This document shows, piece by piece, positions 1-12,627 of a DNA stretch of 64,000 nucleotides (positions are counted from its first letter, which is position 1; each line of letters begins with the position of its first letter). The stretch lies in assembly GCF_036850765.1 (NCBI RefSeq), contig NC_089492.1, forward strand, positions 166,282,296 through 166,346,295. The letters are read 5' to 3'. The notes under the pieces were generated by a model. That model was not told the origin of the DNA and made no database searches. It saw only the letters and a list, made by a program, of their open reading frames with translations. This stretch comes from Saccopteryx bilineata. Its lineage: Eukaryota > Chordata > Mammalia > Chiroptera > Emballonuridae. Position numbers and translations under genes: made by a program.

Positions 1-600
1 TGTGCTGGTAAGAGAAAAGCCATTATAATTGCAAAAATCCAGAGATTTAAAGTTATGTCTTGCTTTTAAAGATGCTTAAAGATGACACAATGTGAATTTT
101 GGATTTTGAAGGCAGCCTTCTGGAGGCAGTGCCAGTGGTGGCATGTCGGGCAGCAGGGCAGGCTGGTGGGGGGCGCGTGGTGCTCCCATCGCCACACATA
201 CCACACCATGTCATAAGGAGCCTGTTTCTTCTACCTAGTGGCTGTGGGTGAGAAGACCCCATATATAACAACAAAATACAACAAACACAAACAGAGGAGT
301 AGATCTGTGTGTGGGAGATGCACACGCATGTAACACTGCATGAATCTCACTGACTGAAGAAGGCAAACAAAGCCTGTCCACACGGAGCATTCTGGGAAGA
401 ACCCACTGGCCCTCTCTCTGCTTAGGCCTCTATGTGGAAGCTGGAGATGTGAATTCTAGCTTTTGTTTTGCTGATCTCCCACACAGGGGCCCAGTGACCT
501 AGGTCTGTGGTTTTCAAACTTTGTCCTCAGTGCTAGAGCCTCTCAGGTGAGGGAAAAGGCAAGGAGCCTTGGGCTTTGATCTGAACAGCTCCAGTTTATT
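1..600. other. Intergenic, nothing recognised
   Basis: No gene or clear repeat seen. The 90-codon open frame on minus has no family resemblance. Confidence 0.5.
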
Positions 601-604
601 ATTA

Positions 605-795
605 CTTTTAATAATAATTAATTAATTTTTAGAGAGAGAAGAAGGGGGAAGAGAGAGAGGGTAAAAAATCTATTTGCTGTCCCACTCATTCATGAATTTA
701 TTGGTCAATTCTTGTATGTGCATGGCTGGGGATTAAACCCGCAACCTTGGCATGTTAGGATGACACTCTGACCAACTGAGTACCAGCCAGAGGAC
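605..795 (-). repeat. Diverged tRNA-derived SINE
   Basis: Antisense copy: GA-rich block, then 'ggggattaaacccgcaaccttgg' type B-box complement and '...accaactgagtaccagcca' A-box complement. Old and degraded. Confidence 0.6.
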
Positions 796-1004
796 AGCTC
801 CACTTTAAATCTGTCTTAGATATCAGCTGTCTATAATTTCCTATTTAAAAAAAGTTCCTCTCAAAAAAATAAAAGCTTGAAAATCATTGCTAGAGATGAA
901 CCCTGTACTCTGTTCTATGGGTAAAATTCTCAAGTGTATTATTTCACTTCAAAAAGGTCGGTCATAGAGACTATTTCTCCTTAGGCAGTAGTATCAAGAC
1001 AAGA

Positions 1005-1360
1005 AGGCTGGCTTAGTTTAGCTGCTCTAACAAAGTAGCATGGACTGAGTGGTATAAACCATTGAAATGTATTCCTCACAGTTCTGGAGGCTGGAAGTCC
1101 TAAATCGGGGGGCCAGCGTGATGGGGTTCTGGTGAGAACCCTCTTCTGTGTTTCAGGTTACCAGCTTCTCATATCCTTGCATGGCAGAAAGGACAGTACC
1201 TCACTTGGGAGGGTGCCACCTTCATGACATAATTACTTCCCAAAAGCCCCAACCCCTAATACCATCGCATTGGGGGTTAGGATTTCAAAATTCATAGGAT
1301 TTCAACATATGAATTTGGGGGTGGGGAACACAAGCCTTTAGTCTCTATCTAACAAGGACT
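1005..1360 (+). repeat. Ancient mammalian interspersed repeat, copy 1
   Basis: Begins with the 'gctgctctaacaaagtagca' motif, continues with 'cacagttctggaggctggaa' and ends 'caacatatgaatttgggggt', a pattern common in mammalian genomes. I cannot name the subfamily with confidence. Confidence 0.55.
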
Positions 1361-1479
1361 AAGTGCAATTCGTGTGAGAAGTACCAATTGCTTCCTCTTT
1401 ATATTTCCTGCTAAGAACTCCCTCTCCTGTGAGTGGCCCCTTGGAATCACTTAGGAAGTGGAGTTGCCTAGAGTATGTT

Positions 1480-2385
1480 TCCCAGATGCTGAACAAATTA
1501 CTGCAAATGTAATAGCTTTAAATAATTCAAATTTATTATTTTGAAGTTTTGTAGGCTAGAAATCTAAAAAGGGTCTCACTGGCCTGAAATCAAGATGTCA
1601 GCAGGGCTGCATTCCTTCCTGGAGGCTCTAAGGGAGAATCTCTTTCCTTTCGCAATTTCTCGAGGCTACCTGTAGCCCTTGGCTTGTGGCCCCTTCCTCC
1701 ATTTTCAAACCCAGCAATGGTGAGTCAAGTACTTCTCACATTGCATCTCTTTGATCCTCTTCCATAGTCGTATCTCACTCTTACTATCTTCTGCCTCCTC
1801 TTCTACTTTTAAGGTTCCTTGTGATTACGTTGGGCCCATTTGGATAATCCAGTATAATCTTTCTTTTATTTATTTATTTATTTAAGCTAGAGAGAGACAG
1901 AGAGAGGGACAGATAGGGACAGACAGGCAAGAAGGGAAAGAGATGAGAAACATCAATTCTTTGTTGTGGCTCCTTTGTTGTTCATGGATTGCTTTCTCAT
2001 AAGTGCCCTGACTGGGGATGGGGGGTGGTGGCTACAGCAGAGTGAGTGACCCCCTGCTCAAGCCAGTGACTTTAGGCTCAAGCCAGCAAGCTTGGGCTTC
2101 AAGCCAGCAACTATGGGGTCACGTCTATGATCCCGCGCTCAAGCCAGTGACCCTGTGCTCAAGCTGGTGAGCCCGTGCTCAAGCCAGTGACCTTGGACCT
2201 CAGGCATGGGTCCTCTGCATCCCAGTCTATCAGGATAATCTTCTTATTTTTACATTATCTTGATTGTCAACCCTAATTCCATCTTCCATCTTAATTCTCC
2301 TTTGCCATGTAATTAACATATTTACAAGTTCTGGGTATTAGAACTTAGACATCATTGAGGGTCATTATTCTGCCTACCACATCTA
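1480..2385 (+). repeat. Ancient mammalian interspersed repeat, copy 2, split by a SINE
   Basis: Same family as the copy just upstream ('taggctagaaatctaaaa', 'atcaagatgtcagcagggc', 'tctgcctaccaca'), interrupted by an antisense SINE at about 1,863-2,225. Confidence 0.5.
1863..2225 (-). mobile_element. SINE, GCCTGACCAGG family, antisense
   Basis: A-rich tail complement (tttatttatttatttattt) at the left, then GA-rich block and tRNA-like part. The middle is expanded into repeated 'ctcaagccagtgac' units. Flanked by near-matching 'ataatctt' sequences that fit a target duplication. Confidence 0.75.
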
Positions 2386-2389
2386 GAAA

Positions 2390-5300
2390 TAGGTGTTGTA
2401 GTATGACAGGTATTCTGAGGATCAGAAAAGTAACACAGAAGAAGCTATAACATAGAGCCATAAATTAGCCTATTTTGAGTTATAGGCTATCCCCATGTGA
2501 CTGTTAGATAATGTTTATTAAACAGGGACCAAGAGAGTAGCAAGTGAGTATTTCATGTGGGATTAGGGTCACAGGCTGGATTCCACCAGATGATGAAGAG
2601 TTCCATGCAGGTCATTTATTAGGGAGTGCTCTTGTGATCAACACCACTGGAAGGGAAAAGAAGGGAAGGGAAGTAAGGAAGATGGTCCAGGCAGGGAGAG
2701 AAACTGGGCTGCAGGGTAGTCTCAACAATGGCCTCAGATCCCCAAGGAAGCTGTGAAGCTGTGAGGGAACCACATCTTCATACCCATATTGACCAGTCCT
2801 TGGATGTGGACTGCCCCACAAAGGAGGCATGACCTTGATGAGACCTCTTGCTCTGCAGAGGGACTTCCCGGAGAGGAATGACAGCCAAGGGCTATCTGAC
2901 AGGCAGCTCCAGCAGCTGGGAGATAAGTCCATCAGTGTTGAAGGGGAATCCGGGCAGTTCATCACAGTGCTCACTACAATCGGGCAAAGGACTCTACTTT
3001 GGTGTGGTTGTCTGTGAACTGGAGGGTACTCCAAGGCTTGGGGGTAGGCGAGGGACTCAGAGCAGGGAGAGTGTGTATAAGGAGAGATGTAGGGATTTCC
3101 CCAGCCAGGCGAAGAGCTAATTCAGAAGGGATGTTTTTCACTGCCTTCTGGGACCCCAATCCCTGCACTCTTAAGCTCCCTATCATCACTGGAAATGACT
3201 GATAGAACAAGTGGTGGAGTCACAGGCCTGGAAATTCTGGACAACAAGTAGATTTACCCAGAGTAAGCAAGAAGCCGACCTGGATCAGCTTACTCTCACA
3301 CACCGATGGTGGGTAATCCAGCAGTATTTATGCGCCTTAATGGCTAGTGCTTGTCATGACTGTTCAGTGAACATGATTACTGATCATATGTCATTACTCT
3401 TTATTACCTTGTCATCTGTTAGATGAAAGATGTGATTATTGATCATTTGTGGATTCATGTATTATTTTACTCTCTCCCAGAACTTCTGGCAAGGGATAGT
3501 CGTAAGCAGAATAGGAGGCCACCTGCCCCTCAGAGTCACAAGAAAACCCTCCTAATCCCAAAGAACTGCCTTAGTATTCTCTGATGCCCACAGGCCCACC
3601 ATTAGGGCACAAATCTCTCAATGTCAAGCTCTGATCATGATTTAACTGTAGACACTCTCAGAAGGGGTTATTGCATCCCAGCGAAAGTATATTTTAGAAG
3701 TTTTTCTGAAAGAAAATTCTGGAATATTACTAGTAATGTTCCTAGTATGAAAACCCAGCCTCAGGCTTCAATGGGAAGCCATTCAGTGATAATACTTGAA
3801 GCCTCAACAAATGTTCACACCAGTAGTAAGATTCAAATAACTTAACAACTGGTTCTCTGTCCTAATGATCGTTTTAAGTATAAAAAACCAATATACCGAA
3901 AGGTAGTTTATTATTTCATGCATTTAATACTTAAATAAGAATAAAAGAGATACACAAAATCAGATGTTATAAGAAAGAGTTTTAAAATATTAATAAATAT
4001 TAAATAATACCTGACAAAAAACAATAAAAACTGTTGTTTAAGATAGTTCCATATTGCTTCCAGATTGACATCCTCACTTGCAATTTTTTTCACCTGTGGA
4101 CAGAATGAACATTACTACAGGCACTTAGGATATGCTGTTGCACAGATGAACATTAAAAAAGAGTAAAGAATGTAAATTTGTGATTCCCACATTGGGTGGC
4201 TGCTCAGGTGCCCATGTTAGAGAGAACCCTGATTACAAGTACCATTTTAACAACCAGTTCACTGAACTCAACAAAAAAAAATCAGGTATCGGTTCTGCTG
4301 AACTGATGGCAAAGCAGCTGAATCCCACCTTTGGTTTACATCCTTGGACCCAGTAATTCTATGCCTGTGCATATAACGGTAGAAGACTGGTCTAATTATG
4401 GAGTGGACTTCATACACAAGCATGTTTATCACAGAATCATCTGTAATGGTGTAACTTTGGAAACCACTTGAATGTGAAACATTTGGAAAATACTCTAGTA
4501 AATATGAGTATATCCACCTAATAAAAAAAATCCCGTCATTAAAAATGAGTTAGGAAGAGTCTGTAATATCCTGACAAAAATATTAATGTTATAAAAGTGA
4601 GAAGCTTGGCTTCACATTGGTATGTGCATCTATCTCATCGAAGCCAAGTAAAAAGAAAACCATGCTGGTGAAATACAATATGCAAATAGCAGCCTTGATT
4701 TTCTTGGTGGGAGAGTTAGAGGAGCTCTTAAAATCATTTTATTGTCCTCAGTATTTTCAAAGTATGTGATGGGCCTGTAATGCTACTGGGATGCACTCAG
4801 GTGTTAAACATGGTGCCTGGAAGTGGCCAGAACTCTCTGGCCCCTCAGGTTCTCAGAGCGACTCCAGGGCATGGGTGGGAGGTTCTGTAAGAGTGGGGAC
4901 CACCATCAAGTGGCAGTTGGAGGTCGGTGGGTGCAGGCTCAGGAGCCCCGCGAAGAATCTCAGGGCATGGAGCAGGATGGCGTTCTTGGTCTACCAGGAA
5001 GTCCCTCTGCACTCCCTGCTAGCCGAGGCAGGGATGGGTTTGGTTGGTTTCCCATGGCCACAGCCATTGAACTCACCGTGAAGCGCCCGGCTCTGCGGCC
5101 GGACCCTTGGATTCCTAGCGCAGAGCTGAGTTCACGCGTCTCATGAGCGCTGTGCGAGCTGCACATTCGAACCAGTCCCTGAGTGATTCAGTGCATCCTC
5201 AGAGCCTGGGAACCTTGGCTTCCTCAACAGTAAAGTGGGTTCCTACCTCATGGGCGAGGACTGAAGGAGGTAATGCATCTGCAGGATACAGGGGTTATCT

Positions 5301-6170
5301 ATGGCAGTGCCCAATCCCAATGTGGGCAGCCAGCTCAAAGAGGAATTTCCGGACGAACCTGTGTTAGGGACACTACATCAGCACCACTCCTGGCACTGGG
5401 CAGGGGGCATTGTGTGCCCTCCAGATCCCTTTAATCTAGAATAAGGATGGTGCTTCATGCTTGTTAAAAGGAATAAATGAGATTGTTAATCCTTTTAGCA
5501 GCCCTGAGATTCTGTCTAAAGGGCTGATGTGAACAGAAGTCATTTTCTCAGCCGCCCTTTGCAAGCGGACCCTCGCAACCATTGCCAGGGGTCTGCTCAC
5601 TTGTACACTGGAGTTAGCAGGTGCGCTGTGAGAATTAAGTGAGAAATACACACAGAGAACATACATTTAATTAAGACTCGGAAATGGTAGCAATTGTTTC
5701 TTCACTACGCCCCTCGCACCGGGGTGCAGGTGGGCGGAGAGCAGGCAGAGGCTGTGTGAGGGAAGCCGGCCAGCACAGCCGCAATGGGACTGTGACGGCC
5801 CTGCCACTGCGTCTGCCCCTCCGGTTTGCAGGTGCTGCCCCCGGCAGTTCTCACACCTGGTCTTGGAAGCAGGAGTACAGGTGGAACAGGTCCTGATTGA
5901 GCCAGCCAAGGGCAGCACAGACAAGAGCAGTGTTTCTAAAAGCCAGCAGGCGAAGGCCCTGAAATCTCAGGGGAGCGAGGCTCTCCACATTAACTTCTTA
6001 GAAGTAGCCAACTCCAGGGCTCTCCGAGGTCGGTCCCTCCTCCTCTCTTTACTAAATCAAACTTTATAGAGTAGTAGAGAAAAGAAAATTGCAATGTCTT
6101 TATTCCATTGTCCAAACAAAAGGCGTTTCACTTACATTTAAAGTGAACTGTAGGTCCAGCTATAGGGCAC
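2390..6170. other. Intergenic, no gene recognised
   Basis: Old repeat-like stretches may be present (about 2,520-3,480 and 4,260-4,600), but I cannot assign them. A MIR-like core ('cttcctcaacagtaaagtggg') lies near 5,200-5,290. Open frames here are short and unlike known proteins. Confidence 0.45.
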
Positions 6171-6174
6171 TTTC

Positions 6175-6365
6175 TCTTATAGTCATTGTACTAAGTGCTC
6201 TCTGAACTCTTTTCATCTTCACAACCCCTCTCACAATGTTCTGTCCACTTTACATTTTGGAAGACTAAGACTCAGAGATGAAGAGACTTGTTGAAGCTCA
6301 CAGCTAGAAAGCAGCAGAGCCAGAAGGCACATCTCGACTGGTCCTGACTCTCCACAGTACGCCCT
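6175..6365 (+). repeat. MIR SINE remnant
   Basis: Shows the MIR pattern 'catcttcacaacccc...', 'gaagactaagactcagagatgaag...' and '...cacagctagaaagcagcagagcc'. Confidence 0.75.
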
Positions 6366-6369
6366 TAAC

Positions 6370-8315
6370 AACTTCAGTACTTTAAGTATATATCCATACC
6401 TTCTACTTTAAATAAAATGCTTCTGTATCTTAATTTTTGGAGGCCTCAATAAAGCACTCAGCAGAACACATTTTCTGGGTTCTCCTCTACCCCCCAAATC
6501 AGGCTTCCTTCACTAACCCTTTATTCATGGCAGGTATATAATAAAGGCTTGCTGAATCTCTGAACTCGGCTCCACACTTAGTAAGCTTTGATGGGGACTT
6601 CACTGCAAACTATCTGCTGCCCAGCCAAACTCTCAGAGTGACACTGAGGGGCTCTACAGTGACACTAGGGTACGGTCCTGCTTGAGAGTCCTCTCCATTC
6701 ACCTGTTCTAGTTAAATGCACTTCCCCTCCCCACATGTTATTGGGACAAAATGTCCTGTGCCTTCACCGTTTTGTGGCTCCAGATGTTGGATTTAATTTT
6801 TTACAAAATTCTGCAGCAGAAATGTGGTTATGAGTCAGGGATGTGTACGTGTGTGGTCGTCTGTGTGTGAAGTCAGTCTCTCAACACCAGCTAAAAATGT
6901 GAAGCGGCCCATCTGCCAGGAATTGAGGACACGGTATGCTGCATTTCTAGGTCTTCCTAGGAGTTACATAATCTCTCCCAAAGCCAGGAGGCAGGAGCAG
7001 GGTGAAGTCTGGTAGATGTTTTCAAAGAGAAATGCTGAGGAAGGGCTGACCTTGAGAAGACAGGGAGTTCACCAGGCCGTGGAATGTGCTCAGCCTTGGG
7101 GCTCAAACAAAAACTGTATTCAGAGGGTGAACGCTCTGTTAAGAACAAACCCTGTCTGTCTCTCTGCTTTGTCATGGGGCTTATCAAGGTGAGCCTTGAC
7201 CCTGTGGGGCACTGGATATTGAATTTAGGACTGGGCACAGCTGCCAGGCCAGGGCCCTGGTAATCCTCCCAGCCATCTATCTCTAATTAGCAGGCTTCAG
7301 GGCCCGCAGCGTCTGGAGGGTCAGGCAGAGGTGAGATAAAAGCTCTCTAGCCTCATCTATCCACAGAAGAAGGCTGCAAAAAGGCACTGTTGGGGAAGGA
7401 GAGCTGTGGGCAGGGACATAGCCAGTCCACCCAGGCTTATCAAGGGTGCACTCTGCGTCTGGCCTTGGGGTGGGGGGAGACATCTGATTGGTCTCTTCCC
7501 ACTGTAGAAAAAAACTCTCCCTGCACCCTATCTTACTTGACTACAGCTTGTTCTGTCAGGGCTCAGTTCAGAGGTCTGAGATGTAGGGCAGCACTTTTTA
7601 ATGGGGGGTCGTGACCCATTAGCATCTTGTGTAACCAGTTTAATGAGTCACACCCAGAACTTAAAAAAAGATAGGATAGACTATCCAAGGACATTAGACA
7701 TAACAAAGGTCCATGTTGTTTCAATTATGTATAAGAAATTAATTCTTATTGGTGACTAGTAGTAAAAGAAGAAAAAATGAAAGAAAGAAAGCCTCTGGCT
7801 CAGAGGCTATATCTATCCGCAGCCCTCTCCCTGTGAAACCCTGACACCCTGGCCCAGTCGAGTTCAGACAAGAAGGACATTAATCATTTCACTTAAAGGG
7901 AAGTCCAGGGGTGGGACTGGCCCCACAGTACTAGATACAGGCTCCATACTGCCACCAAAGATGCCCAGCCTTCAGGGTGGGTTTCATCCTCAGGCTGGTG
8001 GCAAGGTGGCTGCAGAAGCTCTATGTCACGTCCAGAGGACATCCGCAGAGAGCAGAGACCGGCTCTTCTCATGTCTCTGAAGGGTGGTCCTTCCTGGGAG
8101 CTCTCTGGCTGACTTCTCCATTCCAGTGTAGGTTTGGTCACAACTCTAGCCCTAAACCGATCACTGGCAAGGAGTATGTGACTCCCGTGCATAGATGAGG
8201 ATGAGCAGGAGAGACCCCCAGAGCTGGAGAGGAGAGGGGAGGGGGATGCCTAGGCAAATAAGGGAAGGAGACCAAACAGCCCAGGAGAAGGTGCTGCAAT
8301 GTCTGAGACTGACAG
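6370..8315. other. Intergenic, no gene recognised
   Basis: No supported gene. A stretch at about 7,590-7,770 starting 'cactttttaatggggggtcgtgac' resembles the end of a DNA transposon but is too eroded to name. Confidence 0.4.
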
Positions 8316-8319
8316 GGGC

Positions 8320-8805
8320 CTAGCATCTAGAACACGTAAGAGACTTTTACAAACCAGGAAAAGGAGAGTGAACCTAGAGGAAAAATGGGCAAAGGTATGA
8401 ACATGTGATTTTTAGAAGAATTCACCTTAAAAGGTAACAAATATATGACAGAATACTCAAAATCATTGTTAACCACCAAAGAGAGAAATTTAGATGCGAC
8501 TTTACACCCATTACATTGGCAGTGGAAAAACAGAGTAATTTCAGCTGTTGACAGGATGTGGGGACTTGGAACCACACGTGGGAGTGTGGACTGGTGCAGC
8601 CATTGTGGGAGGGAGGCCTGGTTGTCTGGTCAAATTATGTAAATCATACACCCTGTGGCCTGCTGTTTTGATCCTAGGGAAATTCTCACAAAGGCCATGG
8701 GAGATGCATGTGAGGATGTCCTCTGCAGCTTTACTTGTGGTGGAGGGGAGTTGTCACAACCCCGGTGTCCATCACTGAGAGAAAGAAGAGGGCAAATGGG
8801 GTGGC
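8320..8805 (+). repeat. LINE (L1/HAL1-like) 3' fragment, sense
   Basis: Carries the familiar run 'gaaatttagatgcgacttta', then '...ggatgtggggacttggaac', '...ggtgcagccattgtggga' and '...atcctagggaaattctcac' typical of L1-lineage 3' regions. Reading frame is broken. Confidence 0.65.
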
Positions 8806-8825
8806 TGCCCCGACAGGCTCCACAC

Positions 8826-8935
8826 CAGTGTTTTTCAGCCACTGGTCCATTTCATATAATGACAGGGTAGTTTAACTCTTGTGGACTGACACAAAATTTC
8901 TAAATTTCTGATGGGCCAGGGGTTGAAAATCATTG
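8826..8935. mobile_element. Small hAT-like non-autonomous element
   Basis: Ends are inverted repeats: 'cagtgtttttcagcc' at the left and '...ggttgaaaatcattg' at the right. Target duplication is eroded, so the element is older than the other hAT copies here. Confidence 0.55.
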
Positions 8936-8967
8936 CTCTATGTAGCAGTTAGAAGAGATGGATTAGA

Positions 8968-9297
8968 GCCTGACCAGGCAGTGGCGCAGTGGATAGAGCA
9001 TCGGATTGGGATGCTGAAGACCCAGGTTTGAGACCCCGAGGTCGCCAGCTTGAGCACAGGCTCATCTGGTTTGAGCAAAGCTCACCAGCTTGGACCCAAG
9101 GTCGCTGGCTCGAACAAGGGGTTCCTCCATCTGCTGAAGGCCCGCGGTCAAGGCACATATGAGAAATCAATCAATGAACAACTAAGGTGTGGCAACGAAA
9201 AACTGATTGATGCTTCTCATCTTTCTCCCTTCCTGTCTGTCTCTGTAAAAAGAAAATAATAATAAAAATAAATATCAACAAATATTTTTTTAAAAAA
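8968..9297 (+). mobile_element. SINE, GCCTGACCAGG family
   Basis: tRNA-like head (gtggcgcagtggatagagc; B box ggtttgagaccccgag), body with 'gatgcttctcatctttctcc', A-rich tail. Flanked by a perfect 17-bp target duplication AGAAGAGATGGATTAGA at 8,951-8,967 and 9,298-9,314. Confidence 0.9.
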
Positions 9298-9327
9298 AGA
9301 AGAGATGGATTAGAAACACCCATGGTA

Positions 9328-9700
9328 GCCCTGGCCAGTTGGCTCAGTAGTAGAGCAGTGGCCCAGTGTGTGGAAGTCCTGGGTTCGACTCCTGGCCAGG
9401 GCACACAGGAGAAGCGTCCATCTGCTTCTCCACCCTTCCCTCTCTCCTTTCTCTCTATCTCTCTCTTCCCCTCCCGCAGCCAAGGCTCCATTGGAGCAAA
9501 GTTGGCCTCGGGCGCTGAGGATGGCTCCATGGCCTCTGCCTCAGGCACTAACATGGTCCGGTTGCAATGGAGCAATGCCCCAGATGGGCAAAGCATTGCT
9601 CCCTGGTGGGCATGTCGGGTGAATCCTGGTTGGGCGCATGTGGGAGTCTGTCTCTCTGCCTCCCTGCTTCTCACTTCAGAAAAATACCAAAAAAAAAAAA
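9328..9700 (+). mobile_element. Long bat SINE, CCCTGGCC family
   Basis: Starts 'gccctggccagttggctcag' with B box 'gggttcgactcctgg', polypyrimidine block, 'gccaaggctccattggagc' middle and poly(A). Flanks 'gaaacacccatggt' and 'ggaacactcatggt' are a 14-bp target duplication with two mismatches. It lies 14 bases after the preceding SINE's duplication. Confidence 0.88.
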
Positions 9701-10002
9701 GGAACACTCATGGTGACACAGATAGACCTTAACAACAATGTGTTTTGTTTTGTTTTTAAATTCTACTAAGTGGTTGTAAGTTCTTTAAAAGGTCATTTTC
9801 TGTTGGAGATACATACTGAAGTATTTCTGGGTGAAATGCTATAATGTCTTGACTTTGCAGATAATACTGAAAGAAAAAGTAAGCATGGAGAGGAGAGGAC
9901 AGATGAAACAAAACTGGCAAAATGTTGGCAATTGTTCAAACTTGTGGTGTTATGTTATTTCTACTTTTGTGTATCTTAGAAATTTTGCATAATAGAAGTT
10001 TT

Positions 10003-10288
10003 TTTAGGTTTCTGTTTATTTAACTGAGAGAAGGGGAGATAGTCAGGTTCCTACATGCGCACCAACTGGATTCACCTGGCAACCCCAATCTGGAAATGAT
10101 GCTATCCTCAGTGCCTAGGCCATGCTTGGACCAACCAAGACACTGACTGCAGGAGAAGAGAGAGAGAAGGGGGAGAGGGAGGAGGAGAAGCAGGTGGTCG
10201 CTTCTCATGTGTGCCCTGACCAGGGATTGAACCCAGAACATCCATATACCAGGCTGACTCTCTATCCACTGAGCAACCGGCCAAGGCC
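10003..10288 (-). mobile_element. Diverged long bat SINE, antisense
   Basis: Read on minus it opens 'ggccttggccggttgctcag' and keeps 'ggttcaatccctggtcaggg' and the CT-rich block. Internally shortened relative to full copies. Confidence 0.8.
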
Positions 10289-10723
10289 AGAATAAGTTTT
10301 AAATAGCAAGCAAAAAACAATATAGTACCCATGCTGTAAGAACACTAAAATAAAAGATACATATTAAAATAATACCCATAGGGGAATTGGGTATGGTGAA
10401 TAAAATGGAAAAGAAAATAAATAAATTTGATTTTCCATCAGGAAGGCCCAGAAAGTTCTGGTTGCTCCCCGCCAGTGGAGTTGGGAAGGGTAAGGACAGG
10501 TGGGGGTGGGGGGGATGTGTGTTTGCAGTCAGCCAGTGGAGCCCACCTTTATTTTCTCAAGGAGCCTCCTCCTGTCTCCCAAGGTGCTGTCAGGTTCTTC
10601 CTGTGGGTTTCTACAACACAGAGCACTTTCTATTCTGGAACTTACTTCATGCATCTTAGACCTACTGTGAGTAACAGGACCTGGGACTGTGTTGCACTTT
10701 GTTCAGTAGCACACCCCAGTGTG

Positions 10724-10862
10724 TGTACAGGGCCTGCTACACTGGTGGACTCTGTGCACAGGACCCGCCACACTGGTACACTCTGTGCACAGGACCCTTC
10801 ATGCTGGTGCACGTGGTCACTCTGTGCACAGGACCTGCCACACTGGTGCATTCTGTGGAACC
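10724..10862. repeat. Minisatellite, units of about 31 bp
   Basis: Three to four units of the form 'ctctgtgcacaggaccc(g/t)(c/t)ca...ctggt(g/a)ca'; one unit carries a 7-8 bp insertion. It produces apparent Cys/His-rich open frames on both strands that are not genes. Confidence 0.85.
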
Positions 10863-10869
10863 TGTTTAA

Positions 10870-11085
10870 TGGAATGCCAAGGCTGGTGGAGCATTACCTC
10901 ATTTTATTCATAAAACAACTCTATGGAGTAGGAAACGGTACTTTCCCTATTTGGTTAACAAGGATATGGAGGCTCAGAGAGGTTAAGAAACTTGCCTGAG
11001 GTCATACAGCTAAAGTGTGGCAGAGCCAGGAGCCAGTCAGACCGTCTGCCACAGACCATATTGTCAATCACTGTACCATACAGTC
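10870..11085 (+). repeat. MIR SINE remnant
   Basis: 'cctcattttattcataaaac', 'ggaggctcagagaggttaag' and 'cagctaaagtgtggcagagc' are clear MIR landmarks. Confidence 0.88.
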
Positions 11086-11089
11086 TTGA

Positions 11090-12015
11090 GGGAGGGGTGG
11101 AGACTATTGATGTTGGTAGGAGAAGCTAACACACCTGGAGCATTTTGAGAGCATCAGTGGACCCTCCCACACCAAGAGCTGGAGGTGGGGGTGCAGGTGT
11201 GGTTGAGAAGGAAATGGAGTGACCAGGGAGATGTGAAACAAAGGATAAGAGCCTGCTGAAAATAGCGAGGGAGGTGAGCATGTGATCATGAGGGAGTCTG
11301 AGTGCATCTCTGAACTGGGTTGAGATGGTAGGCAGAGGCCCACTCTCCCCTGGGGTGTCTGTCTTCTCATAGGTAGTTCTTAATCACTTCTCAGCGGGTA
11401 GTGGTTTGGCCCTCCAGGGGACATCTGACAGTGTCTGGGAAGAGAGGGGGTGACTTAGTGTCATCCAGTAGGTAGGGGCAAGGGATACTGCTGAAATTGC
11501 TACAGCACACAATGCACAGCACAGCCCCAAACAGAGAATTAATTATTCAGCATGTCAACAGTGCCAAGATGGAGAAACATTGCTCTTGGCCTATCAGTCA
11601 CTCTTATCCTGTGAGATAGTTTGGACCATTCACCCCTGTGCTTCCTACGGTCCTCCTCTCTCAGCTTCCAAAGCTCCACATACAAGGACCTGGCAAAGAC
11701 AGGGTATTGTCCAGAGGAGCCCGCATGCTGGCCTGGCCTAGGGAGCTTCACATGCTGGTGGCATTTCCTTTGATGGCTCATTCCGCTGCCCCACGGTGCC
11801 TTCCCACTCTGATATTTTGTCCTAAAGGTGTGCTGGTGAACGTTTAACTGGGTCTCTGGGAAAACAAACCCTGGTTTGCAGCATTTGACGATTTCCATGG
11901 TGTAAATATTCCAGACCCAGCCAATTTCAAGCTACTAGTGTGAAGGCAGCTGGCTTGCAACATTCCTGAAAATTTAGAAATTAAAATAACTATCAGGAGC
12001 CATCTCTCACACATG
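11090..12015. other. Intergenic, nothing recognised
   Basis: No gene or clear repeat seen. The 119-codon minus-strand frame at 11,539-11,898 resembles no family I know. Confidence 0.45.
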
Positions 12016-12029
12016 GCTGCTTAGGCCCA

Positions 12030-12335
12030 CCTTCTTTTTTATTTTTTTCTCTTCTATCTGGTTTTTTTTGTGCCCCTCCCCTCCCCCCACTCCCTCCCTC
12101 TCCTTCCTTCTCCTTCCTCCTCTATCCCCCCTACCAGTTACCATCACATTTTTGTCCACGTCTCCCAAGTCTCATTTTTATGTCCCATCTATGTATGGAA
12201 TCATATAGTTCTTAGTTTTTTCTGATTTATTTATTTCACTCAGTATAATGTTATCAAGGTCCATCCATGTTATTGTAAATGATCCGATGTCATCATTTCT
12301 TATGGCTACTTTCTAATCTTCATAATCTGTCTTAA
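12030..12335 (-). repeat. LINE-1 3' end fragment, antisense
   Basis: CT-rich block followed by 'ttatttcactcagtataatg' and 'aaggtccatccatgttattg', the complement of the L1 3' end. Truncated after about 300 bp. Confidence 0.75.
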
Positions 12336-12454
12336 GCCACACTAGCCAAACCAAATAAAAGTTTATTTCTCATTCCTCCTCCAACATAGGTATTCCTGAT
12401 ACAGCAGCTCCAACCCGCTCCTTCTGTCTTGTGTTGGTTTACCCTTCTCTAGGA

Positions 12455-12625
12455 CAGGTGCTCTCAAACTTCAGTGTGTATCAGGATCAGATGGAGCTGA
12501 AAATGCAATTCCCCAGACTTCTGGTGAAGCAGGTCTAGGGGGAGCCTGAGAATGTGCCTTTTCTTACAAGTTCCCAGGTGCTGCTGCTGAACAGGGCACA
12601 GCTGCTGAGAACCACTGTTCTAGGG
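12455..12625. repeat. MER5-like (hAT-Charlie) remnant
   Basis: 'tctcaaacttcagtgtgtatc' at one end and '...gagaaccactgttctag' at the other, with 'cttctggtgaagcaggtcta' inside. These features are typical of MER5-type elements. Confidence 0.6.
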
Positions 12626-12627
12626 CA

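Noticed and set aside
8968..9297. CRISPR-like or other prokaryotic features
   Set aside because: The recurring sequences are dispersed SINEs in a mammalian genome. There is no regular repeat-spacer array anywhere in the window.
9328..9410. tRNA gene candidates with intact A and B boxes, here and in other SINE heads
   Set aside because: Each continues into a SINE body and poly(A) with target duplications, so these are SINE promoters and not tRNA genes.
10642..10999. Cys/His-rich frames resembling short zinc-finger or metallothionein-like peptides
   Set aside because: Produced by the 31-bp tandem repeat followed by a MIR; no independent support.
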